From contig CM075651.1 in NCBI GenBank assembly GCA_037953625.1, positions 164,185,501-164,249,500 on the forward strand: DNA of 64,000 bases, in the 5' to 3' direction. Of this stretch, positions 21,661 through 33,521 are shown one piece after another. This DNA comes from Crotalaria pallida. Taxonomy: Eukaryota; Streptophyta; Magnoliopsida; Fabales; Fabaceae. Under the pieces are notes generated by a model that saw only the letters and a list, made by a program, of their open reading frames with translations, was not told where the DNA came from and searched no databases. Made by a program: the position numbers and the translations under genes. Positions within the stretch are counted from its first letter, which is position 1. Every line of letters begins with the position of its first letter.

Positions 21661-23698
21661 AGTGAAATATCAATAACTTGACCAAAGTTGTATACCATAT
21701 GTTTTTAAGGGCTCAAAACATTTCTCAAAAGATTAAGAGAAAAAAGGTGGTAATACATGAATGATGTATAATATATTGATAGTGTAAAAATTTTACAATA
21801 TCAGTATACATTTATTAAATTCTTTTATTATTTTAAAGATGTTTCTCACACTATGTATGTTTTGAATTTAAAAGGGAAAACATTGAAAACCATTAGGAAT
21901 TTCTTTTCTCACAATTTTTTTTTTAATGGAAATTGTTCACTATTTGTTTTGACTTATTTAAGTTTTTAATTCCTAAACTTATGTGTTTTTTTAATTAGAT
22001 TTTGAAATTTTTTTTAATGTTTTAAGTTCCTGAACTTTGCTCAATCATTTGGAATTTTGCTCATTTCGTAATGCTACGTCACTTTTGTCACATCAACAAG
22101 TGATCTGCTATGTGTCTTAATGTGATGCCACATGGTTTTTTTAATTCAAAAATCATTTTTTAAAAAATAAGTAATAAGTTCTATTTTTTAAAAAATATTA
22201 TTTTTAATAAATTCAAATTTTTAATTTAAAGAAAAATTCATGTGGTGCCACATGTGCACATGGCACATTACCTATCAACCACTTCACAGATGTGATGTGA
22301 CATATTGTTGATCATGTCACCATTTGAATGACAAAATGACCATTTTTAAGTATTTGAATAAAGTTTATGGATCTAAAATATAAAATTAAAAAAAAAGGTT
22401 CGAATTCAAATTTTCAAAAGAACATCTAAGTTTATGCACTTAAAACTTAAAAAAAAAATTTGGACTTCATATTTGATTCTATAAAGCTCGAATTTTCTTA
22501 GCTTTTGGACCGGTCTGATTCCGGTCTATTTAGACCGTAATAATAAAAGTTTAATAAAAAAACCTGTTTTTTTCTTTTTATTTTCACTGGATACCCTGTT
22601 TTTTCAATCGATAACCTATTTAGTTCATCTTATATTTGTAGTAATATATCATAATATAGTAATATATGGACAACATCATGCTAATATAGTAATATATGAT
22701 TTTTAAGCTAATTAATAATAGCTAAAAAAGTGAAACCGGAGGAGACTGGGAAGTGAAAACTAATTAGCAAAAAAAATTTAAAACCCAACCTGGAACCAAA
22801 ATTGTGGCGGAGACTAGAGAATGAAACCGGAGGGAGTGGTAGAACTGACTACGGAGGGCGGTGGAGAGCGAATGACGGTGGCTGAGGCTGGAGAACCAGA
22901 GGGAAAGTGAACGGAGGAAGAGGGAGAACCGGAGGGTGAGAACCGAAGGGAGAGGGAGAACAGAGAGTGGCGGAGGGCGATGGCGTGAGAACGGAGAAAA
23001 CGCACGGAGCGAGAACGGAGGGATGCGGCGGAGGGAGTGGCTGAGTCTGAGAGAGTGGTTGCGTTTTGGCTTTTGAGGGAGGGAGTGGCTGCGTTTTGAG
23101 GGAGCGAGGAGTCTTTTAGGCTATGTTTGGATCGGAGGGAGTGAAGGGGATGGAAAGGAAAGGAAAAAAAAGTTGTTTCCATTGTTTGAAAATGTTAACT
23201 TAATGGAATGAAACGGAACTTTTCCATTCAACACACTTATAATCTTTACACCCCAAATTGGGGGTAGCCAAGGGGAAGGAAAGGAATGGAAACCATTCCC
23301 TTTCCATTCCACCCCTTAGTTTTGGGGTTCTTAACTCTTTTTAAGAGTGGCTGCTGACCTGCTGTGTGTTTTATTTATTTACTTTTTTTAATATTTGAAC
23401 TACCAGTCCAGTCCGGTCTTTGTGGTCTCAAAATTTTTGAGACCGTGGACCGGACCACAGTAGAACGGTCCAAAAATATTAAGATTGGATCAGATCACGA
23501 TATCAGATCAGACCATATTTTTCGGTCCGGTCCGGGACCGGATCACTTACACCACTAATTATAAATAAGGGTCTTTTTATCCTATGCATATTGTGCATAG
23601 GTTAATCATACCTTAAAAAGTAAATATTTCTTGGAAATTGATGCACTTAAATGAGTTTAAAAATAATTATTTAGTTTTCCAATACAATTTTACCATTT
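21661..23698. other. Intergenic, mosaic of decayed MITEs
   Basis: At about 21960-22450 an inverted-repeat element (agtttttaattcctaaactt ... aagtttatgcacttaaaact) resembles one at 53940-54430. At about 23118-23320 a block starting ggctatgtttggatcggagg and ending with an inverted match looks like a small TIR element. At 22500-22560 and 23400-23560 accggtc/ccggtccggaccg-rich pieces resemble hAT termini. The GC-rich minus-strand frame at 22814-23182 is low-complexity Ser/Pro and not believed. Confidence 0.4.
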
Positions 23699-23734
23699 AT
23701 ATTATCTTATCCTATGCATAGGATAAGATAATAT
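23699..23734. repeat. Perfect 36-bp palindrome
   Basis: ATATTATCTTATCCTATG is followed directly by its exact reverse complement with no loop. The same stretch, without the palindrome, recurs diverged at about 53641-53790, so it probably belongs to a repeated element. Confidence 0.85.
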
Positions 23735-23744
23735 TTATTATACA

Positions 23745-24491
23745 TAGAGTTGTCAAAACGGGTCGGCCTGCCCGGGTTCGGGCCGAGCCGGCCCGGGTGC
23801 GGGCCATAATGGGCCTGGGCTAAATAGCCCGGGTACAAAGTAAGTATGCAATCATGAAACCCAAACCCGCACTATACCGGGCTGCGGGTTTGTGCGGGCC
23901 GGCCCGCATAATTTTTTCCCAAATTTTTTTTAATTTTACAGGAAAAAAAACTAATACCTGTTTGAAAAAAAAACTCTTTTTTTTTTTCGGAAAGCCAAAA
24001 CATTTAACATTACGTGGACAGGAACAAATACATGTTGTACTCCTGGACAAACAATGTTGTATTGAAGAAATACGGGAAAGGTTGAAAGCCAAAGCCATGT
24101 TGTACTTGTATTGAACAAATACTCCAAATTCACAGCATGCAGAGTTCTCATACCGTCATACAAATGAAAGGTTGAAAGTCAAAGCCATGTTGTACTCTTG
24201 GTCTTGGATTAGGTGTTTTTTTTTTATTTTAATTACCGGTGCTATGTGTGGCGGGCTTGCTGCTGCTACTTAGTACTTTAGAGTTAATTTAGGTGCATTT
24301 TTTTTTAATTTTAATACCGGGTTGAAACCCGGATGGGTAAACCCGGCCCGGGCCCGGTTTTTTTAAGGTCCGGGCGGTCCGGGCTAATACACCCGGGTTA
24401 CTTTTATGTGTCAAATTATGACACTCAAGCCCGCACTTACCCCGGTTTTTTGGCCCGACCCGTATTGGCCCGGCTCATTTTGACAGCTCTA
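23745..24491. mobile_element. hAT-like non-autonomous element, copy 1
   Basis: Termini TAGAGTTGTCAAAACGGG and CATTTTGACAGCTCTA are inverted repeats. The flanks attataca and attatact agree at 7 of 8 bases, an 8-bp hAT-type duplication. GC-rich subterminal blocks (gcccgggttcgggccgag) contrast with the AT-rich surroundings. It shares its sequence with 51809-52860; no transposase is present. Confidence 0.75.
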
Positions 24492-25659
24492 ATTATACTC
24501 GAATGAAATTTCTGTACACATTTAGTTATATTTATTATGAAATATAAGAATATAGGAAATTGTGAGATCCATTCAAGAACAATTCACGATTCACAAATGA
24601 AATGAAAAGGAATCATAATATTAAATTATTAATCAATATTTAATCACGTGATAATATTTTGAATAATTTTAAAAAAGTTGACGTTATTTATAATTTTTTA
24701 TTATAATATATTAATAATACAAAGAATTTTTATCAAAAATGTTTAAACACAACAAAAACACGGGTAAATAATGGCAGTTAAAAAGGTATTAAATGGCGGT
24801 TATAACAGCCGTATTTCGCACCAATGGCGGGTCATGGACCGCCATATTTCTTTACGTCATTAGGTATAAAATGGCAGTTCCAAACCGCCATTTCTAAAAC
24901 CGACGCAATCACACTATTTAAAATGGCGGTTTATTTTATGAATAAAATGGCGGTTACGACGGCCATAAATTTAATAGTTAAATGATTTCCCTCTTTATAA
25001 TTATGGCAGTGTAAACCGACGTAATTTACAAATAAAATAACGACAGTTTCAACCGCCGCAATTTTATTTGTGCCATTCGGTTTATTTTGTGAATAAAATG
25101 GCGGTTTTGACTGCCATAATTTTAATAGTTAAATGATTTTTTCTCTGTCTAGTTATGACAGTCTTAACCGACGTATTTTACCATGAGCATTACGACAGTT
25201 TAAATTAACCGACGTATTTTTCTGTCTAGTTTGGTAAATTAAGACTGTTTTAACCGCCATAATTTTTTTTTAATTTTTTTGGCCATTTTTTTAAATAGTT
25301 TTTTAATCTTATATTTTCAAATTATTAATTCTTTTAGACTTAATCATTATTACAAATTATCTAATAATTGTAATATATATAAAAATTATGCAATTAAAAG
25401 AAGTAATAATAGTATAGTTTAAAAAAAAAGAAGTAATATTATAAAAGCATTAGTTAATTACTTGCTTACATAATCTCCAACATGTGAGATCAATTCAACT
25501 CCAAAATAATAAGGTATAAAACATAAGTATATCAAAGTGATTCTAAATTCATAAAGTCTAAGAAAAAACTACATTCCTGCTTCATAAATCACTAAGTCTT
25601 GGATTTAACAAAAAAAAAAGAAAAACACATTCTAATAATAATGCGACAAAAAAACTACA

Positions 25660-27039
25660 TCATTCTTGAGCATTGCTTGAATTGGATGATCTTCCTTGGG
25701 CAGTAGGAGATGGAGCTCCACTTTCTCCGTTGGGTGCCTACAATAACATTTGTTATAAAAGAAATGGTCACTCTGAGATAACAAATAACTTTATAACATA
25801 TATCAACAAGTAGGAATATGAGCAATGAACGGGGGAATAAATAAGAACCAACTTTACCCCTATCAGATGTTACAATTGCTTACTAAATTCACTTGCAACC
25901 AATTTATCAAACAAATACAGCAATTCTCATCTGGCCATAGCTCCTTCCTTGCACTCACTTGTAAATAATTTCAAACACACACAATAGACACAAGCAATTA
26001 AACATAGAAATTCCCTATTGCGCAGAAATGGCCAAACCTCAATCTTTAAAATAATAATGAAAGCCTCAGCACAGAACCAGGAACTAAATATTGCAGGTAC
26101 TACTCTTTTTTAAACATGAAACCAAGAAAAAGTAATGGGTGACTGGTTTAAGATATTAGATCATAGAAGGAACACCTGCTTGCACAATTATCTTCCATCC
26201 ATACTGACACAGGGTCGGGTCTTACTAAATTCACTTGCAGCCAATTTATGAAACAAATACAACAATTCAAAAGTAAATGCCCTTTCCTCATATCTATTTT
26301 TCAACACATTACCTACACACACCCTGACCTACAGTTTCTACGCAGCTAAAACAAATAGATTACACACAACAAAAGCAAGGTCGCTTTCCTCATTACACCC
26401 AAATGAGTAACCAAAACCAGACACTACAACTATTCAAAACAATATCACAATTTGATCAAGACCAATAATTGTTTTGCTGCAAAACAATTAGCATTAAGAG
26501 TATCACTTATGTAACAATACTAATTAAATAAAGTAGGCAATTAATAAATAACAATTGGAGCCATAATTCGCTCTCCTTTCATATTCGTAATCCAACTTTC
26601 AGATGCATCTAAACAGACAAAGCTATATTATACTCGTATAAACTTTCAAGCACATCGAACATGTAAAAGTTAAGATTTTGATGACAAACCAAAGAAAGGA
26701 GTATTATACCTGTTGGGGAAAAGTAGCAAATACACCAGCTAACTCTTCTGGGATCCTTCCTCCTTCTTTAACAGTAACATAGTTTAGCAAAGCTTTCAAT
26801 GCTATTTCCATATTTTGTTGCCATGGTTGAGATGGTGTATTACATGCATTGGATGAACTGCAGTTCATACCATTGAGCCTTGTCGTCTTATGCTTGAATG
26901 CTACAGTAGGAACCACTCCCATGCCCATTCCTCGAGCATAACCAGGGTGCTCTTTTCCAAATATCACTCCAACAGGGTCATTTGAAGAAATTTCAGAGAA
27001 AGAGTTTGGGTTTTCCCTTATAATTTCATCAATTTTATC
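25660..27039 (-). pseudogene. Remnant of a CACTA transposase-associated protein (Transposase_24-like)
   Basis: Two exons fit GT-AG splicing in phase 0: 26710-27039 (110 codons) and 25660-25737 (25 codons plus stop). The first reads DKIDEIIRENPNSFSEISSN, then GVIFGKEHPGYARGMGMGV, the pattern of the plant En/Spm-associated domain I know as Transposase_24. The second is a Ser/Asn-rich tail ending in SSNAQE. Upstream exons and a start codon were not found, so this is the 3' end of a decayed gene of the surrounding element. Confidence 0.65.
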
Positions 27040-28189
27040 CTATATAAAAAAGAAAAAAAAATTAACCAATGTTAATGGCTTATCCTCTTTGTCAGAGGCT
27101 AGTTTACACTGTATAGTATCAGACAGACTACATAAGGTTCAAAATGAGCCCTTGATGCTTAGTAAAGAGAATATAGCCTACAATAATTGAGAATATGCCA
27201 CACCACAAATTACTCAAACTCTAATAATACACTGCATATAACAGTATGCTGCTAAGCTTGCAAAAGCAGCAGTGGCTGGTTTACAAACAAAACTTCTATG
27301 AGAATTGGAGGACATTGATCCAAATGGTGAAAATGCAGAAAGTGGTTTGAAAACCTTGTGTTTGGCTGTCAGTTGGGTGATTTGAAAACCTGAATTTAGA
27401 AGCCACTGAGTACCATTTGCATTTTAATTCTGACACACTATCCTGGACTCAATAACATAGTGCTCCTTTTTCAGTTCATAGTGTGATGCTGAACGATTAC
27501 ATATTTCTATCAAGAGAAGGCAAATAGGGATTAAAAAGCATAGAACATAAAATGATTACTAAGACTATTAGAGTTTTAGCATGAGCATGCACCACTTTAG
27601 AATTAGGATAAAAGGAACTGGACTAAATCAAACTGAACTTCAACTAGAATTAGAAATAAAGGAACTGGACATAACAAATAAGTGAACTTTAACTTATAAT
27701 AGTTGATATCCCTTGTCTTTTTCTTTTTCGCTTGACAACCAATACACAGTTTTGAGATTATGCCATTGTATGCTTGATATCCGTGTTCTTATTTTGATGT
27801 TAATAAGAACATGACATACATAGTTCTGCACATTTTGATGTGCTGCTATGCTTCATTTCAACACCAGTAATAATTGAGTTCAAAAGAAAATAAGATTTGT
27901 TTAATTACTTCCTTTGCCGCAATTGTTGAAGCTACCTATTTTATTGAGTATATGATAATCCATAGAATATGAGGAATACATAAAAAAAATCCATGAATAA
28001 AGAAAAGGAAATCGAAACTAATAGACTAAAGTAGTGAAAATCAGAGGTTGAAGTCAGCAAGGTAAGAGATCAAATAAATAATTTTTTTTTATTGTTTCAT
28101 TTTTTTATCACCAATAATTATTTAATGGATTAATCATAATTATAATTTTAATTATAGTAAATTATAGTAATTAATAATTAAAAAACGAA

Positions 28190-28440
28190 GAGAGAAGAAA
28201 CCCTATAGTTTTTGGCCTCGTCGCCGCAAGACAGCAGAGAAGATAAACTCTACTCTCGTTGTTGTTGGAATTGAAGAAGAAGAAGAAGAAGATGGTGAGC
28301 GAGAGGCAGCGACAAGCTCGCAAGAAATAAAGAGCAGAGCACCCTGAACTCTTCCCCAAACCAGACCCCACTCCCTCTAAAGACCCTCACACTCACAGCA
28401 GTAAGAAGAAGAAGAACAAGAATAAACTATAAAATTATTA
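28190..28440 (+). pseudogene. Captured 5' end of a host gene inside the CACTA element
   Basis: A 5'-UTR-like stretch (gaaaccctatagtttttggc, then a GAA run) leads to an ATG at 28292 and MVSERQRQARKK, then an in-frame TAA, after which the same frame continues RAEHPELFPKPDPTPSKDP and a Lys-rich run to a stop near 28428. This looks like the first coding exon of a normal nuclear gene with one nonsense change. From memory it resembles the Lys-rich start of plant ZCCHC9-like zinc-finger proteins; that identity is unverified. Confidence 0.45.
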
Positions 28441-28978
28441 TAAAATCATACCTAAATTATTGTGTGAAGTCGGCAAGAATCAACTGAGGAATTCGAAAAC
28501 CCTAATGCATAGCTTGAGATTTCGCGAGGTTGAAGGAATCGGCGAAGACGAGAGAGGATTCGAAAGGGTTGAAGGAGATTCGAGAGAGTGGTTGAAGGAG
28601 GCGGTGGTGATGGAGGCAGAAGGTGAGGAGGCGGTGGTGACGGAAGCGGTGGTGACGGAGGCGGTGGTGGGGTTAGCGGCGGCTGATAGAGGGGAATGAG
28701 AAGGTGAATGAGAACTGTGTGAGTAATAGAGGGGAACTGATGAGAACTGTGTGAGTACAAAATCTAGAACTGATGAGAACTGTGCCAAAAATTTAGAGGG
28801 AAATGGGCCAAAAAGTGCGTGGGAAATATTGGGCTCAAAATGGCTGTTATGTAACCGCCGTTTTATTAGTGTGTAAAATGGCTGTTTTAAAACAGCCATT
28901 TTTTAATGCATAAAATGACTGTTTTATTTAAACTGCCATAATAAAAGTGCCATTTTTTACCCTTTTTTTTTAGTGAAA

Positions 28979-30284
28979 TATCACAATTATACAAAAAAAC
29001 ATGTATAATTGGTTCGTAAGATAAATTTAGGTAAAATTGTTTATTTGATCTCTGAGTTATTTATTTGTTTTAATAAAATGATCCTTAAGTTTTAATCTAT
29101 CATCATTGTTAATCATTCCATCAATTTTTTGATTAAAATGATTAAAATATTATATTTTTCTCATTCTAGTCATTTTCTGCACCTGTCCCATGAATTCTAA
29201 ATATTTTTCGGCAAAACTTCATTTGTATAAACAAATCTCATTTATTTGCCTCCTACTTTTCTTCATCTTCAACCCCAATCATCTCAATCTTTCTTATGCC
29301 ACCACCTCGAGTCCCAACTCTCTTTTATAAACAAATCACATTACTGCCTCTCGGGTCCCAACTCTCCTCTCCACTTATCCCATCACCTCTTTTACCTTGA
29401 CTGCGTGAATGAACTTGTGCTCACTGTAAAGTGCCGAATCTTTTATATTTTTGTCGTTGGCAGACTCTTATTTTACCTCAATCTTGAATTAATTAATTTT
29501 TGGCTCAATATTTTCTGTTATGGGTTCTATGAAGCGAAAATCGATTGTATTCTTTCTCACCGCAACATTGTAGCCGTCATTAAAAATCCCATGACGTTTT
29601 TCACTTTTGATATAACTTCAACTTTTATGCTTATACTAGAAAATAAGGAAAAAAAAAAGGTGTTGGCTTGTGTTTTGCAAAATATCTGGTTTTCCAAATT
29701 TTATCCAAGGAAGGGGAGTTGGGAGGTGGTAATATGGTGGGGTAATATGTAATGTTAGGGTGGTATTAGTGTATGAGATGTGATGAATGCGGTTGGAGAT
29801 GAAGGTCACTTAGAGATAAAAGAGAGTTGGAAAAAAAAAGAGTTTGGCATAAAAATATTGAGAATTTACCGGAGAGAGAAAAATATGATATTTTAATCAA
29901 TTAAATGGACAAATTAAATTGATAGAAGAATTAACATAACGAAATACATCATGAAAGACCACTTTAAAAAAAAACATAATAGATCACTTTGAAAAAAAAT
30001 TACTTAGAGAATTGGTCTCCAATAAGTAACTCAATTAATAAAGCCACAAAACATAAAGTGCTTACAATTTCCCCCAAAATGATTTAGGGGACCAATTTGT
30101 GGATAAATTTTTGTGCATTTTTCCTATTACACCAAAATCAAACTAAAATGTCTATGAATCTGTAAAAAAAATGTTTCTTATTATTAGAATATATATATAT
30201 GAATGTGTAAAAATATTATCTACATAAAGGTACAACGAAACAAATACAATGAGAAAGAGAGGATTTCAACCCTAACTTGTCCTC
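28979..30284. other. Intergenic with a long inverted-repeat element
   Basis: About 29035-29160 (ttatttgatctctgagttat ... aatcattccatcaatttttt) pairs loosely with the inverse of 29885-30030, suggesting a TIR element of about 1 kb. Its 168-codon interior frame (29246-29752) has no recognisable domain. No target duplication resolved. Confidence 0.35.
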
Positions 30285-30292
30285 CCCTAAAT

Positions 30293-30763
30293 TAGGGATG
30301 GGCATGGGTACTCATGAACACGAATAGTGCTTACCCATACTCATACTCCACTACAAAAAAAAAAGAAAAAAATTCTTTATTGCAACGACATTTTGCAACG
30401 ACTTAATTTTTGCGGGTATTTGTACGAGTAGGGGGTACCTGAGAATATTTGCGGGTTTTAAATTTTTATTATATAATTATATATTTTGAAATAATCATTA
30501 TACATAAAATAATTGTAAAATGAATAATAATATACATATGATAAATTTTTGCTGTCATTATAATTTCATCTTTAAAATTCATTACGACATATAAATAAAA
30601 GAAAATTTATATGTTCTCAAAGTAATAAATATATATATATATATATATAATATTTATTAGTAAAATATAGTTATATATATCATAATACTCATCCCCACGT
30701 GCAAGGGAATAATGCGGGTAATTTTGCAAGTACATGCGGATATGGGTATTTTGTTCATCTCTA
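30293..30763. mobile_element. hAT-like MITE with exact 8-bp TSD
   Basis: Starts TAGGGATGGGCATGGGTACT and ends TATTTTGTTCATCTCTA, related inverted repeats. The direct repeat ccctaaat at 30285-30292 and 30764-30771 is exact. The right half of this element is copied again at about 31821-31985 as part of a tandem duplication. Confidence 0.82.
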
Positions 30764-33025
30764 CCCTAAATCCATCATTGATTAAGCTTATGTAATCCCT
30801 CATATCTCAAATTAAAAAAAAACATATTATTAGTGGTCTCAAATATAAGCAAAAGTTAACTAACTTCTCTATTTCTAATACAATCATTCCTAAAATATTT
30901 CAATAAAGTGATTGTATCATTTAATTTTTGTTTCATTCTCAATGCATATTTTCTAAAATAGTCTATTTTTTTATGAATTCGAGAAAATTAAATGCACTTA
31001 ACTAACTTCCTTAGTAGATGACTAGATGCACTTAACTATTTTTTTTAAAAGGTATCTTTCTTTATAATATGTATAAATTTATGCATGTTTCTTCATCTCA
31101 TATACAAATTATTCATAAACATGGTTATATCTATAGAACCCCCTTTCCTGAAAAAATAAAAAAATAAAAAATAAAAAAAACACCTGATTTTATTACCGCA
31201 TGCAAGTTTTTTGTTGATCATCATTAACATTCACTTAATATATGTCTCACGTTCTAAATTTAAAAAACTATATACTATTAGTTGATACAACATATATGTT
31301 TAAACCTAATACAACTTTTCAATATTTTTTTATAGCATATACATCATTTGTAAAATTGCAAAAGAATCTCAGTATGAGAGGATTCGGTGTGTTTTATGTC
31401 CGAGGACAGGTATATCACATTCTTTATCTATTTATAATTTCCATTATTGTAACTTAATTCTTTTACTTCCTTAACTTCAACACTTTATTTATGGTGATAG
31501 GGACCTCATAATCTTAACCTATCAGAATCTGAGTTTGTTGGCTATGCACCTTGCAAGACTAAAAAAGTTAGATATCCAAATGGTAGTATCCATGAAATCA
31601 GATTTCAAGGGAAACCTCAGAATGGAAAAATGAAAATAACACAAGGTTTGGACACCATTGTTGACTTTTACGAATTAAGAGGTCTCAATCTTTTCAATTT
31701 ATACCGTACTGAAACAGATGTATACCGATAGGTAATAACAAAGACACATGGTATTGAAATGCGGTATCCTCGACAAATCCGTCATGCATCTTTGCCTGAA
31801 TGACGGATTTGGTATACTCAGAAAATTTATATGTTCTCAAAGTAATAAATATATATATATATAATATTTATTAGTAAAATATAATTATATATATATATAT
31901 ATCATAAAACACATCCCCATGTGCAAGGGAATAATGCGGGTATTTTTGCGAGTACAAGCAGATATGGGTATTTTGTTCATCTCTACCCTAAATCCATCAT
32001 TGATTAAGTTTATGTAATCCCTCATATCTCAAATAAAAAAAAAACATCTTATTAGTGGTCTCAAATATAACAAAAAATTAACTAACTTCTCTATTTCCAA
32101 TATAATCATTCCTAAAATATTTCAATAAAGTGATTGTATCATTTAATTTTTGTTTCATTCTCAATGTATATTTTCTAAAATAGTCTATTTCTTTATGAAT
32201 TCGAGAAAATTAAATGCATTTAACTAACTTCCTTAGTAGATGACTAGATGCACTAAACTATTTTTTTTAAATGGTATCTTTCTTTATAATATGTATAAAT
32301 TTATGCATGTTTCTTCATCTCATATACAAATTATTCATAAACATGGTTATATCTACAGAACCCCCTTTCCATAAAAAATTAAAAAAAAATAAAAAACAAC
32401 CTGATTTTAATACCACATGCAAGTTTTTTTTATCATCATTAACATTCACTTAATATATGTCTCACGTTCTAAATTTAAAAAACTATATACTATTAGTTAA
32501 TACAACATATATGTTTTAACCTAATACAACTTTCAATATTTTTTTATAGCATATACATCATTTGTAAAATTGCAAAAGAATCTCCGTATGAGAGGATTCA
32601 GTGTGTTTTATGCCCGAGGACAGGTATATCACCTTCTTTATCCATTTATAATTTCCATTATTGTAACTTAATTCTTTTATTTCCTTAACTTCAACACTTT
32701 ATTTATGGTGATAGGGACCTCATAATCTTAACCTATCAGAATCTGAGTTTGTTGGCTATGCACCTTGCAAGACTAAAAAAGTTAGAGATCCAAATGGTAG
32801 TACCCATGAAATCAGATTTCAAGGAGAACCTCAGCATGGAAAAATGAAAATAACACAAGGTTTGGACACTATTGTTTATTTTTACGAATTAAGAGGTCTC
32901 AATCTTTTCAATTTCTACAGAACTGAAACAGATGTATACCGATTGGTAATAACAAATACACGTGGTATTGAAATGCGGTATCCTCAGCAAATCCGTGATA
33001 CAACTTTTCCTGAATGCAGATATCT
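30601..33025 (+). repeat. Tandem duplication, about 1.22-kb unit, two copies
   Basis: 30601-31820 and 31821-about 33025 are colinear: both start gaaaatttatatgttctcaa inside a hAT-like MITE, continue through that element's right end and its ccctaaat flank, and include the same B3-gene exons. The copies differ at scattered sites. The second copy continues into B3 exons that the first lacks. Confidence 0.88.
31242..31820 (+). pseudogene. Truncated B3-domain gene, first copy
   Basis: Exon 31242-31409 ends FGVFYVRGQ at a GT donor; the next exon, from 31501, reads GPHNLNLSESEFVGYAPCKT and then GKMKITQGLDTIVDFYELRG, a B3-type core. A TAG at 31729-31731 interrupts VYR-VIT; the second copy has TTG (Leu) there. 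The gene is cut off where the second duplicate begins, so the later exons are missing. The result is a dead partial copy. Confidence 0.7.
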
Positions 33026-33521
33026 ACATTGTCACTCATGTATGAAATACATTATTTAAATTCTTTTACAATTACTTTTATTTCTAATGTTTCTAACTTT
33101 TATTTATCTTCCAGCTTATGTGACACCTTTTGATTTTCAGGCAGAAAAGACTTTGACCCCTTATCAATGTCAAAAGGGAATTTTGGTATATATATTTACT
33201 ATTCACTATAATTTCTATAATCTAGCAAATACATATTCTATATGTATACTTGATATGATGTTTCACCAAAATTTGTAGGCCTTACCATATCAATTTGTAG
33301 CTGAAGTATTTACAAGAAATAGGAAATATTATGATGTAATAGATGAAAGTGGAGAAGCCTATCGATGCAAGTTTTTGAAGGAAGAAAGATGCCGAAATGA
33401 AGGATGTCTTTCCGATGGATGGTGTCAATTTTGCATAGCTCAAAATTTATCTGGTGGAGAGCACTTCAAGCTTGGTGTCAAACTTTCCGAACCTGGAAAA
33501 ATTTACTATATTCGTAATTAA
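32550..33521 (+). pseudogene. B3-domain protein gene, 5'-incomplete second copy
   Basis: Four exons with consistent phases: 32550-32623, 32715-33039, 33115-33185, 33279-33521. They join as ...FSVFYARGQ | GPHNLNLSESEF...GKMKITQGLDTIVYFYELRG...RLVITNTRGIEMRYP | YVTPFDFQAEKTLTPYQC | ALPYQFVAEVFTRNRKYYDV...GWCQFCIAQNLSGGEHFKLG...YYIRN stop. This is two B3-like DNA-binding modules, as in REM-type B3 proteins. The exons shown have no internal stop, but no start codon or first exon could be placed: the 5' frame open in copy 1 hits a stop here. A complete first exon elsewhere cannot be excluded. The Helitron terminus downstream raises the possibility of capture. Confidence 0.65.

Larger units (their letters stand above)
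24748..28975 (-). mobile_element. CACTA (En/Spm) element, 4.2 kb, degenerate
   Basis: The left end CACAACAAAAACACGGGTAA and the reverse complement of the right end CACTAAAAAAAAAGGGTAAA are matching termini; the left has one change in the CACTA motif. The 3-bp duplication aaa lies at 24745-24747 and 28976-28978. Subterminal zones (24770-25270 and 28840-28960) hold many copies of AAATGGCGGTTA-type repeats in both orientations, the usual binding sites of the element's own protein. Inside are two transposase-like exons and an apparent captured host gene end. No full transposase is present, so it probably needs help in trans. Confidence 0.85.

Noticed and set aside
22814..23182. 122-codon Ser/Pro-rich minus-strand frame
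   Set aside because: Purine-repeat composition (cggaggg) explains it; no conserved motif.
23699..23734. The palindrome as a replication origin or transcription-factor site
   Set aside because: No supporting context; it sits in a repeated, non-coding block.
28452..28899. Pro/Ser-rich frames of 79-139 codons at the right end of the CACTA element
   Set aside because: They come from ggaggcggtggtgacgg-type repeats open on both strands. No domain and no splice partners.
29246..29752. 168-codon frame as a gene
   Set aside because: It lies inside a probable inverted-repeat element, lacks a recognisable domain and shows no splice or promoter context.
30285..30292. ccctaaat as a telomere-like repeat
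   Set aside because: It is a single 8-bp unit repeated only as the target duplication of the hAT-like MITE.
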